Shown: piece by piece, positions 1-5,966 of the stretch
How positions within the stretch are numbered: the first letter of the stretch is position 1
How the letters are laid out: every line of letters begins with the position of its first letter
Origin: JBBCJT01 sp037190665
GTDB taxonomy: Bacteria; Pseudomonadota; Alphaproteobacteria; Acetobacterales; Acetobacteraceae
Assembly (NCBI GenBank): GCA_037190665.1
Contig: JBBCJT010000145.1
Coordinates: 1-6,192 of the forward strand
DNA: 6,192 nucleotides
Direction of reading: 5' to 3'
Position numbers and translations under genes: made by a program
Notes under the pieces: model-generated
What the model saw: the letters and a program-made list of their open reading frames with translations, nothing else
Databases searched by the model: none
Told to the model about the DNA's origin: nothing

Positions 1-763
1 GCAGCACCAGCATCAGCAGCAGCGGGATCACCAGCGAGATGATGGAGATCGCCGCCAGCGTCGGCGCGAAGCCGAATTCCAGGAAGGCGAGGATCGCCAC
101 CGTCACCGGCCGTTCGCCGGGGCTGGCGAGGAACAGCGACAGGTTCACGTCCGTGAAGGAGTGCACGAAGGAGAAGGCCGCACCCGCGAACACGCCGCCG
201 CTGATCACCGGCAGCGTCACCCGGCGGAACACCGTGAGCGGATGCGCGCCGAGGCTGGCGGCGGAGAATTCCAGCGCCGCCGGCATGGTGCGGAGCGCGA
301 TGGCGACCGTGCGGATGCTGAACGGCAGGCAGATGATGATGTGCCCGATCAGCAGCCCGCCGAAGCCGACCCAGGCGCCGAGGCCGATCGCGTGCAGGAA
401 TTGCAGCAGCGCGATGCCGGTGACCAGCGTGGGCAGGATCAGCGGCCCGAGCACCAGCATCTCGATCGCGCCCTTGCCGATGAACGTTTTGCGCACCAGC
501 GCGAACGCGATCAGCGTGCCGGCGAAGGTGCTGACCAGCCCGGTGATGGCGGCGAGCTGCAGGCTGAACAGCAGCGGATCCAGCCAGCGCCAGCTCAGCG
601 CCTCGCCCCACCAGCGCAGCGAGAACCCCTCGGGCGGGAAGACCGAGCGCACCGTGCCGTTGAAGGACACCGTGGCGGTGATCAGGATCGGGCCGAGGAT
701 GAAGACGAACACCATCGCCACGACCACCCGCAGCGCGATCCAGGCCCCGTCGGCGCGCGGCAT
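1..763 (-). CDS. ABC transporter permease, PotC-like (second permease), 3' end cut by window edge
   Basis: This is an inner-membrane subunit of a binding-protein-dependent importer and should pair with the permease encoded just upstream. Reading the minus strand from the ATG at 763-761 gives 254 residues with no stop before the left edge, so the C-terminus is missing. The N-terminus (MPRADGAWIALRVVVAMVFV) begins a first hydrophobic helix at about residues 10-32. Further hydrophobic helices follow at about 64-90, 102-124, 135-155, 188-202 and 234-254. The cytoplasmic EAA loop that contacts the ATPase is visible at about 164-190: Glu165, the Ser-Leu-Gly at 170-172, and the Thr-Leu-Pro at 183-185. 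The start follows the previous gene's TGA after only two bases (TGAGCATG), so the two permeases are almost certainly co-translated. PotC-type members are usually about 260-280 aa, so only a short tail should be lost. The family assignment is firm; the substrate is unknown. Confidence 0.9.
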   Translation of the reverse strand, partial: MPRADGAWIALRVVVAMVFVFILGPILITATVSFNGTVRSVFPPEGFSLRWWGEALSWRWLDPLLFSLQLAAITGLVSTFAGTLIAFALVRKTFIGKGAIEMLVLGPLILPTLVTGIALLQFLHAIGLGAWVGFGGLLIGHIIICLPFSIRTVAIALRTMPAALEFSAASLGAHPLTVFRRVTLPVISGGVFAGAAFSFVHSFTDVNLSLFLASPGERPVTVAILAFLEFGFAPTLAAISIISLVIPLLLMLVL

Positions 764-765
764 GC

Positions 766-1644
766 TCAGCCCGCCCCCGCGCGGCGCGCGCCGGCCATGG
801 AGCCGAGCACGAGCAGCAGCAGCGAACTGGCGAGCAGGATCACCCCCATCGCCGAGCCCAGCCCCCAGTCGAGCAGCGCGACCATGAAGTTGCGGATCAT
901 CGTCGCCATCGTCTCCGTCGCCGGCCCGCCGAGGATCGCGGGCGTCGCATAGGCGCTGATCGACAGGGTGAAGGCGAGGACGAAGCCGCCGACGATGCCG
1001 GGCAGCGTCAGCGGCAGGGTCACGCGCAGGAAGGTCCGCAGCCGCCCCGCCCCGAGGCTGAGCGCGGCGCGTTCCAGCGCCGGGTTCATGCCGTTGAGCG
1101 AACTCATGATCGACAGCACGCCGTAGGGCAGCAGCGCATGGGCGAGGCCGATGGTGATCGCCACCGTGCTGGGCAGCAGCCGCAGCGGCCGGTCCACGAA
1201 GCCGAGGCTGACCAGCAGCGTGTTCAGCGCGCCGTCGTGGTTGAGCACCACGTACCAGCCATACGTGCGCACGATCACGCTCGCGAGCAGCGGCGACAGC
1301 GTCACCGCGATCAGCAGCCCCTTCCAGCGCGAGGTGGTGCGCACCAGGAAGAACGCGACCGGATAGGCGAGCAGCACCACCAGCAGCCCCACCGACACGC
1401 CGACCACGAAGGTGCGGAGGATGATGGCGCGGTACAGCGGCCGGCCGAGCAGGATCTGATAGTTTTCGAGGCTCGGCTGGTCGAGCGGCACGCCGTCCGA
1501 GATCATCACGCTGGCCGAGAACAGGTACAGCGTCGGCGCGACGAAGAAGACGAGCAGGAACAGCGTCGGCAGGCCGACCAGCAGCCAGGGATTGATGCCG
1601 CGACGCCCTGCCGATGACCTCATCATCGGCGCGGCGGACGGCAT
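766..1644 (-). CDS. ABC transporter permease, PotB-like (first permease)
   Basis: This is a membrane subunit of the importer served by the upstream substrate-binding protein; the frame is 292 aa, normal for PotB-type permeases. A basic N-tail (Arg-Arg at 14-15) precedes the first helix at about 19-44. Further hydrophobic helices lie at about 72-101, 109-127, 160-182, 213-239 and 262-284. The EAA loop is clear at 191-217: it starts Glu191-Arg-Ala-Ala, has Gly198, and ends in the Leu-Pro-Leu-Thr-Leu-Pro-Gly-Ile at 210-217. The start is uncertain. ATG at 1644 is the first ATG in frame, with in-frame ATGs at 1626 and 1623. None has a good Shine-Dalgarno sequence, and the latter two sit inside a perfect hairpin. 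A 106-base gap separates it from the SBP gene, while the next permease follows after two bases. The substrate cannot be deduced. Confidence 0.93.
   Translation of the reverse strand: MPSAAPMMRSSAGRRGINPWLLVGLPTLFLLVFFVAPTLYLFSASVMISDGVPLDQPSLENYQILLGRPLYRAIILRTFVVGVSVGLLVVLLAYPVAFFLVRTTSRWKGLLIAVTLSPLLASVIVRTYGWYVVLNHDGALNTLLVSLGFVDRPLRLLPSTVAITIGLAHALLPYGVLSIMSSLNGMNPALERAALSLGAGRLRTFLRVTLPLTLPGIVGGFVLAFTLSISAYATPAILGGPATETMATMIRNFMVALLDWGLGSAMGVILLASSLLLLVLGSMAGARRAGAG
1610..1630 (-). promoter_or_regulatory. Perfect 8-bp inverted repeat over candidate start codons of the first permease
   Basis: On the minus strand the arm GCCGATGA (1630-1623) is followed by the five-base loop TGAGG and the exact reverse complement TCATCGGC (1617-1610). 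In RNA this would be an 8-bp stem. It contains the ATG at 1626-1624 and most of the ATG at 1623-1621, and lies 11 bases downstream of the ATG at 1644-1642. The repeat is seen directly. A role in limiting permease translation or steering start choice is inference. Part of it may simply reflect coding sequence. Confidence 0.4.
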
Positions 1645-1661
1645 CCGCGCGCAGGGCCAGC

Positions 1662-1681
1662 CGGCGCGATGGCGCGCGCCG
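1662..1681 (-). promoter_or_regulatory. GC-rich stem-loop in the SBP-permease spacer
   Basis: A 7-bp stem is formed by 1662-1668 (CGGCGCG) and 1675-1681 (CGCGCCG) around a six-base loop. It is the strongest simple hairpin I see in the 106-base spacer 1645-1750. No T-run follows on the minus strand, so it does not look like an intrinsic terminator. Stem-loops between a binding-protein gene and its permease genes are known in other ABC operons, where they protect the upstream mRNA and keep the binding protein in excess. That role here is inference, and hairpins arise easily by chance at this GC content. The rest of the spacer shows no gene or promoter I can support. Confidence 0.4.
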
Positions 1682-1750
1682 CCGATGGCGCCTTCACTGG
1701 CAAGGCGGCCGATATCCGCGCGCGGGGCTGGCGTGGCGGATGCGCGTGCT

Positions 1751-2854
1751 TCAGCTCGCCATGATCTCCTGCCAGCGCATCGTCCAGTCGCGGCGCTTGG
1801 CGGCGATCACGGCGTTGTCGGGGAAGTCGACGGCGGCCATCTGCGCCTCGGTGGTGATCTGCACCGCCTTGTAGTCCTCCGGCCAGTCGGCGATGTCGGG
1901 CCGCGCCGGGCTGGTCTTGTAGCCGAGGTGGAAGTTGCGCTGGATCTCGGGGTCGAGGCGGAAGTTCAGGAACTCCATCGCGAGGCGCTTGTTCTTCGCA
2001 CCCACCGGCACCGCCGCGCAGTTGCCGAGGCCGATCGTGCCGTCCTTCGGCACCATCAGGTCGATCGGGTAGCCGGCATCGCGATAGTAGACGGACCGCG
2101 CGCTCCAGTACGGCGCGATCCAGACCTGGCCGTTCTCGAAATACGGCGCCGCCTGCGCGGAGGTCGTGACCACCGTGCCGACATAGGGCTTCTGCGCCTT
2201 CAGCAGTTCCCAGGCCGGCTCCATGTTGTCCACCCCGCCGCCGCGGATCTTGGCAGCCATGATCAGCGCGTAGACGGACAGCAGGTTGCCGGGATTGAAA
2301 TTGATGACGTGGTTGCGGATGGCGTCGCCGTAGCGCTTGCCCGGCTCCCAGTAGTCGCCCCACGTCTCGGGCCGCTGGATGCGGTCCTTGTTCCAGATCA
2401 GCGCCGTGTACTGGTAGCTGTGCACGATGCCGACGGGGGGGATGAGGTCCTTCGACCGCGCCCAGACATGGCGCAGGTTCGGCACCTCCTTCTCGGTGAC
2501 CGGCTCCAGCAGCTTCTCCCGCGCGCCGAGCAGCAGCTCGGGCGGGGTGAGTTCGGCCGCGACATCGAAGCCCGGCGCCCCGCGCGAGGCGCGGATGCGT
2601 GCGTAATCCTCGGACGCGGTGCCCGCGTCGTCATAGATCACGCGCACGCCGAACTTGCGTTCGAACGGCTGGACCACGGTCGGTATGAAGACGTCCTGGA
2701 ACTCGCCGCCATAGGCGTTGACGGTCAGCGTCTCCGGCGTCTGCGCGACGATGGCGGGCGCGTGAAGCGCCGCGCCGGCCGCTGCCGCGCGCGAGAGCAC
2801 CTGCCGACGGCCGAGGCCGCGCCTGTGCGCGGCGATTGCATGTCCGGTTCCCAT
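1751..2854 (-). CDS. ABC transporter substrate-binding protein, PotD/Fe3+-type, Tat-like signal
   Basis: This is the periplasmic solute receptor that delivers its ligand to the two downstream permeases. The 367-aa length is typical of the polyamine/iron/thiamine-type extracellular binding proteins. The N-terminus carries a twin-arginine-like signal: Arg16-Arg17-Gln-Val-Leu, then an Ala-rich stretch at 22-37, with likely cleavage after Ala37 (AIVA|Q). The mature part opens with a beta strand (LTVNAYGGEF, 43-52). It has family landmarks: Asp98 in GFDVAAE (96-101), YQYTALIWNKD (148-157), TWGDYW (164-169), and PIDLMVPKDG (263-272), the usual C-lobe strand before the ligand loop. The ATG at 2854-2852 has a weak purine-rich AGGCAGGCG stretch upstream. 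There is no lipobox cysteine, so it should be soluble in the periplasm. The ligand is unresolved: family members bind polyamines, opines, iron or other small organics. Its own promoter may lie in the LacI-SBP spacer. Confidence 0.92.
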   Translation of the reverse strand: MGTGHAIAAHRRGLGRRQVLSRAAAAGAALHAPAIVAQTPETLTVNAYGGEFQDVFIPTVVQPFERKFGVRVIYDDAGTASEDYARIRASRGAPGFDVAAELTPPELLLGAREKLLEPVTEKEVPNLRHVWARSKDLIPPVGIVHSYQYTALIWNKDRIQRPETWGDYWEPGKRYGDAIRNHVINFNPGNLLSVYALIMAAKIRGGGVDNMEPAWELLKAQKPYVGTVVTTSAQAAPYFENGQVWIAPYWSARSVYYRDAGYPIDLMVPKDGTIGLGNCAAVPVGAKNKRLAMEFLNFRLDPEIQRNFHLGYKTSPARPDIADWPEDYKAVQITTEAQMAAVDFPDNAVIAAKRRDWTMRWQEIMAS

Positions 2855-2882
2855 AATCGCCTGCCTGTCCCCTGACGTGGCG

Positions 2883-2899
2883 CGGGCGTCTTCGGCCCG
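2883..2899 (-). promoter_or_regulatory. Small hairpin in the predicted SBP leader
   Basis: Positions 2883-2887 (CGGGC) and 2895-2899 (GCCCG) form a 5-bp G/C stem with a seven-base loop, between the promoter-like element and the SBP start. There is no T-tract on the minus strand, so it is a poor terminator for the LacI gene. It may be an incidental leader structure. Confidence 0.2.
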
Positions 2900-2911
2900 T
2901 TTGAGCCGGCG

Positions 2912-2941
2912 AGCTTAGGAAGCGGGTTGTTCGTGCGTCAA
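2912..2941 (-). promoter_or_regulatory. Candidate sigma70-type promoter for the SBP-permease genes
   Basis: On the minus strand TTGACG (2941-2936) matches the -35 consensus at five of six bases. It is followed after 18 bases by TAAGCT (2917-2912), which matches the -10 consensus at three of six. Transcription would start near 2905, leaving a leader of about 50 bases before the SBP ATG at 2854. This AT-richer patch stands out in a very GC-rich window and sits in the only sizeable gap upstream of the transporter. The -10 is weak, so the call is tentative. Confidence 0.4.
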
Positions 2942-2953
2942 TGGATCGTTTCA
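2942..2953 (-). promoter_or_regulatory. Possible LacI-family operator next to the -35 element
   Basis: The minus strand reads TGAAACGATCCA, an imperfect 12-bp palindrome with a central CG and four of six matching positions between halves. Central CG and a TGAAAC half-site are features seen in LacI-family operators. It overlaps the LacI stop codon (TGA at 2953-2951) and abuts the -35 hexamer, where a bound repressor could block polymerase. An overlapping alternative is TTTC-GT-GAAA (2957-2948). Both are short and partly constrained by coding sequence, so this is only a candidate. Confidence 0.25.
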
Positions 2954-3976
2954 CGAAAGCCGGGCGCAGGACGCCCGCATCACCAGTTCCGCCGGCACGA
3001 GCACCCGCTGCGCGCGGCGCTTGCGTTCCGGTTCGGCGAGTGCCGCGAGCAGGATGCGCCCGGCCTCGCGCCCGGTGCGGGCCGCGTCGTAGCGGATCAC
3101 GGTCAGCGGCGGATCGGCGAATTCGGCGAGGTCGGAATCGCCCCAGGCGACGACGGAGACATCCGCCGGAACGCGGCACCGCGCGGCGCGGAGCGCGCGC
3201 AGCACGCCGCCCAGCGTGCGGTCGCCGCCGGTGATCACCGCCGTCACGCGGCCGGGGCCCGCAAGTAACGGTTGCAACCATGCCTGCGCGGCATCCGTGG
3301 ACTGGCCGGCCTGGTGCACCAGCGCCTCGTCGACCGGCAGCCCCCGCGCGGCGAAGGCGGCGCGATAGCCGCTGATCCGCTCGCGGCCCGACCGGTTGAA
3401 GGCCGGGCTCGTCAGCAACGCGATGCGGCGGTGGCCGAGGTCGAGCAGCATCGCGGCCGCCGCCTGGATGCTGCTCGCCTGATCGGTGGCGACGGTGCCG
3501 CTCAACGGGATCGGCATGTCGCGTTCCAGCAGCACGATGGGCGTATGCAGCGCGCGGTAGGCGGCCTGCAGGTCGTCCCGCCGCTCATCGGCGGGCACGG
3601 CGATCATCCCGTCCACGCGGTAGCGCGCGAAGGCCTGGATGAGCTGCAGTTCGCGCGCCGCATCCTCGCCGGTGCCCGCGACCAGCAGCATGTAGCCCGC
3701 GGGCGACAGCACCGCCTCCGCCGCCCCGAGCGCGCTGGCGTAGAGCGGATTGCGGATGTCCGGCACGAGGCAGCCGACCAGCCGGGTCGCCCGCGTGCGC
3801 ATGCTCTGCGCGGCGGAGTTGGGCTGGTAGCCGAGCGTCGCGATCGCGTTCTGCACGCGTTCGCGGACGTCGGCGCCCACGTTGGCGTGGCCGTTGATGA
3901 CACGGGACACGGTGCCGAGCGCCACCCCGGCCTGCCGTGCCACGTCCTGGATCGTCGGCCGCGCGCCCTTGCGCAT
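2951..3976 (-). CDS. LacI-family transcriptional regulator
   Basis: This is a DNA-binding regulator, probably a repressor released by a small ligand, acting in the cytoplasm. The length of 341 aa is standard. The N-terminal helix-turn-helix is textbook: TIQDVARQAGV (8-18), then TVSRVING (22-29) and the third helix to about residue 50, with the GYQPN end at 49-53. The hinge helix (about 54-64) carries Met59 where LacI and PurR have the leucine that wedges into the operator's central CpG. The periplasmic-binding-protein-like effector domain runs from about 66: VGCLVPDIRNPLYA (67-80), the Asp122-Gly123 strand end, LGHRRIALL (180-188), and the late DVSVVAWGDSDLAEF (272-286). The ATG at 3976 lies 15 bases after the dehydrogenase stop and lacks a clear ribosome site, so coupled translation is likely. 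It sits directly upstream of the SBP gene and is the obvious candidate to control the transporter, and perhaps its own operon. The effector is unknown. Confidence 0.95.
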   Translation of the reverse strand: MRKGARPTIQDVARQAGVALGTVSRVINGHANVGADVRERVQNAIATLGYQPNSAAQSMRTRATRLVGCLVPDIRNPLYASALGAAEAVLSPAGYMLLVAGTGEDAARELQLIQAFARYRVDGMIAVPADERRDDLQAAYRALHTPIVLLERDMPIPLSGTVATDQASSIQAAAAMLLDLGHRRIALLTSPAFNRSGRERISGYRAAFAARGLPVDEALVHQAGQSTDAAQAWLQPLLAGPGRVTAVITGGDRTLGGVLRALRAARCRVPADVSVVAWGDSDLAEFADPPLTVIRYDAARTGREAGRILLAALAEPERKRRAQRVLVPAELVMRASCARLS

Positions 3977-3991
3977 GGTCCGCGGCGTGGG

Positions 3992-4960
3992 TCAGACGAC
4001 CCGGTCGCGTTCCGGGAGATCCTCCCCCTTCGCCACGTGCTCGATGTTGCGGAACATGTGCCCGATCTCGTTCGGCGCGTTGTCGCCGCACGCGCCGGCC
4101 AGATGCGGCGTGACCACCACGTTGGGCATGTGCAGCAGCCGCAGGTCGGCGGGCGGCGGCTCCTCGGCGAACACGTCGAGGCCGGCGGCGGCGATGGTGC
4201 CGGCCTCGAGCGCGTCGGCGAGGTCGCTCTCATTTACCACGCCGCCGCGCGCGACGTTGATCAGCACGGCGGTCTTCTTCATGCGCTTCAGCGCCGCCGC
4301 GTCGATCAGGTTGCGCGTCTCCGGCGTCAGCGGGCAGGTCAGCGCGAGGATATCGACCTCCGCCAGCAGTTCCGGCATCGCGCGATGGGTCAGCTTCAGC
4401 CGCGCCTCCTGCTCCGGCTGGCGGGTGCGGCTGTTGTACAGCAGCGTCACGTCGAAGCCCTGCAGCCGCTCGGCCAGCGCGCGGCCGATGTTGCCGAGGC
4501 CGACGATGCCGATGGTCTTGCGCCACAGCATGAAGGTGCTGGGCGACAGCTCCCCCTTCAGCCACCTGCCGGCCTGCATGCCGATATGGCCCTGCGGCAC
4601 GGTGCGGCCGACCGCGAGCATCAGCGCGATCGCGAATTCGGCGACCACCACGGAGTTGCTGCCGGTGGTGCGCGCCATGCGCACGCCGCGCGCCTTCGCC
4701 GCCGCGGTGTCCATGTCATCGAGGCCGACGCCCCATTTGTGCACCAGCTTCACCTTCGGCGCGGCGTCCAGCAGCTCCGCGGTGATCGGATAGGCGCCGC
4801 CGGTGATGATGTAGTCCGCGTCCGCCACCAGCGCCTTCTGGTCGGCGAGCGACGGCGAGGCGAGCGTGGTCATCCGGTAGCCCGGCGGCAGCAGCTTATC
4901 GAGGCGCGCCTTCCGCTCGGGCGTCATCACGGCAAGGAAGGCAACGGTCGCGGTCGTCAT
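3992..4960 (-). CDS. D-isomer-specific 2-hydroxyacid dehydrogenase (glyoxylate/hydroxypyruvate reductase or PGDH-like)
   Basis: This is a cytoplasmic NAD(P)-dependent oxidoreductase interconverting a 2-oxoacid and a D-2-hydroxyacid. It has 322 aa, the usual length for single-chain members without an ACT domain. The catalytic N-lobe contains KLVHKWGVGLDDMD (71-84). The Rossmann nucleotide loop is GLGNIG (154-159). The catalytic residues are present: Arg238 in NVARGG, Glu267 in AEEP and His286 in TPHLAG. After the second beta strand the sequence is YNSRTR (175-180), with Ser-Arg where NAD-preferring members usually show Asp, suggesting NADPH preference (inference). I chose ATG 4960 because the family fold starts there and GAGGGA lies 11 bases upstream. 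The longer frame from 5059 only reads through the upstream gene. It lies 19 bases after the transporter stop and 15 bases before the LacI gene. The substrate (glyoxylate, hydroxypyruvate, phosphoglycerate or a sugar-derived acid) is not determinable here. Confidence 0.93.
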   Translation of the reverse strand: MTTATVAFLAVMTPERKARLDKLLPPGYRMTTLASPSLADQKALVADADYIITGGAYPITAELLDAAPKVKLVHKWGVGLDDMDTAAAKARGVRMARTTGSNSVVVAEFAIALMLAVGRTVPQGHIGMQAGRWLKGELSPSTFMLWRKTIGIVGLGNIGRALAERLQGFDVTLLYNSRTRQPEQEARLKLTHRAMPELLAEVDILALTCPLTPETRNLIDAAALKRMKKTAVLINVARGGVVNESDLADALEAGTIAAAGLDVFAEEPPPADLRLLHMPNVVVTPHLAGACGDNAPNEIGHMFRNIEHVAKGEDLPERDRVV

Positions 4961-4971
4961 GATCGGCAGGG

Positions 4972-4977
4972 TCCCTC
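4972..4977 (-). promoter_or_regulatory. Ribosome binding site for the dehydrogenase
   Basis: GAGGGA on the minus strand (4977-4972) ends 11 bases before the ATG at 4960. It is the clearest Shine-Dalgarno sequence I found and it decides the dehydrogenase start against the upstream ATG at 5059. It lies in the 19-base spacer, inside an eight-codon frame that overlaps the preceding stop. Confidence 0.55.
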
Positions 4978-4979
4978 TG

Positions 4980-5966
4980 TCATGCACGCGCGGCCAGCAC
5001 GATGCCGCCGAGCGTGAGAAGCAATGCCAGCGTCTCGCGCAGGCCGAAAGCCTCGCCAAGCGAAACGGCCGCCGACAGCGACCCGATCACCGGCACGAGC
5101 AGCACGCCCACGGTCGCCGCCGACGCCGGCAGCAGCGCCAGCGCCCGGAACCACGTGACGTAGCACAGGCACAGCGGCACGGCCGCCATGTAGGCCATCA
5201 GCAGCCAGCCGGTGGCCGACAGCCGGCCCCATTCGGGCGTCTCGGTCGCGAGCGCGAGCAGGAGCATCACCGTGGTGCCGAGCGCCACCTGCCAGAACAC
5301 GGCGGCGACGGGCGGCAGCGGCAGGGGCGCGCGCTTCACCAGCACGGTGCCCAGCGCGAAGGCGATCGCGCCCCCCAGCGCCAGCGCGTAGCCCGGCCAT
5401 CGCGCGGCGCCGAAATCGGCCGATCCGCCCAGCAGCACGCCCACGCCCGCCAGCGCGATGACGAGGGCGGCGATGCGGGACGGGGTGGGCCGTTCGCCCA
5501 GCACCGGCCAGGCGAGCAGCGCCGCCCAGACCGGCAGAGTGTAGCAGACGATCGCCGCCTCGGCCGCGCTCAGCCACAGCAGCGAGACGGTCGCGAGCCC
5601 CATCCAGGCGGTGTAGTTCAGCAGCGCGAACAGCATCAGCCGCGGCCAGGCGCGCGACGGCGGGCGCAGTGGCTGGCGCATGACGGCGGCGAGGCCGAAC
5701 AGCAGCGCCGCGCCGCCGAGGCCCGCCACCGCGCGCGCCGACAGGGGCGGCAGCGTCGCGAGCAGCGACTTCATCACCGGCCAGTTCAGCCCCCACCCCA
5801 CCGCCGTCGTCAGCAGGAAGGCGAAGCCGCGGATGCGGAGGGAACGGTCAGCGGACGTAGACGCGGACCTCGCTGCCGCTCGCGCCCGGTTCGGTCCGCG
5901 CGCCGATGCTGACGCGGTCGGCGGGGATGCCCATCCCCGTGATGCTCTGCGCCACCCGCTCCGCAT
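4980..5966 (-). CDS. EamA/DMT-family membrane transporter (start uncertain)
   Basis: This is an inner-membrane protein of the drug/metabolite transporter superfamily, typically exporting amino acids, metabolites or drugs. The body holds two tandem EamA repeats, giving about ten helices. Repeat 1 spans about residues 46-182, with its signature Glu136-Ala-Ala-Ile-Val near the helix before LPVWAALLAWPVLGERP (144-160). Repeat 2 spans about 192-328, with the matching PASAATVGVLL (280-290), VPVIG (291-295) and GEAFGLRE (304-311). The ATG at 5966 requires a 119-base overlap with the upstream gene. Residues 1-43 are an Arg/Ser/Ala-rich tail that looks like out-of-frame readthrough. Homology-like sequence begins near Arg44 (about 5837). 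There is no ATG, GTG or TTG between the upstream stop and GTG 5801, and GTG 5801 would remove half of helix 1. The true start is therefore unresolved. The gene ends 19 bases before the dehydrogenase. The substrate is unknown. Confidence 0.85.
   Translation of the reverse strand: MRSGWRRASRGWASPPTASASARGPNRARAAARSASTSADRSLRIRGFAFLLTTAVGWGLNWPVMKSLLATLPPLSARAVAGLGGAALLFGLAAVMRQPLRPPSRAWPRLMLFALLNYTAWMGLATVSLLWLSAAEAAIVCYTLPVWAALLAWPVLGERPTPSRIAALVIALAGVGVLLGGSADFGAARWPGYALALGGAIAFALGTVLVKRAPLPLPPVAAVFWQVALGTTVMLLLALATETPEWGRLSATGWLLMAYMAAVPLCLCYVTWFRALALLPASAATVGVLLVPVIGSLSAAVSLGEAFGLRETLALLLTLGGIVLAARA

Noticed and set aside
39..952. Two overlapping plus-strand open frames at the left end
   Set aside because: They are antisense to the two permeases. 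The minus strand there encodes hydrophobic helices and the EAA loop, while the plus products are Arg/Pro/Gln-rich with no domain.
1592..2875. 427-codon open frame on the plus strand
   Set aside because: It lies opposite the SBP gene, which has a clear signal peptide and family motifs. The plus-strand product is low-complexity Arg/Val/Asp/His-rich and unlike a folded protein.
2883..2899. Intrinsic terminator after the LacI gene
   Set aside because: The stem is only 5 bp and no T-run follows on the minus strand, so it was kept only as a weak leader hairpin.
3272..5017. 581-codon open frame on the plus strand
   Set aside because: It is antisense to the LacI and dehydrogenase genes. Its product is dominated by Arg, His, Gly, Ala and Gln with no recognisable domain, as expected from a high-GC shadow frame.
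4961..5059. 33-residue N-terminal extension of the dehydrogenase from the ATG at 5059
   Set aside because: It would overlap the transporter gene by 80 bases, its sequence is unlike the family N-terminus, and ATG 4960 has its own GAGGGA site.
4957..5796. 279-codon minus-strand frame overlapping the DMT transporter
   Set aside because: It is in another frame of the same strand and gives an Ala/Arg/Gly-rich product. The transporter frame has the EamA repeats, so this is a shadow.
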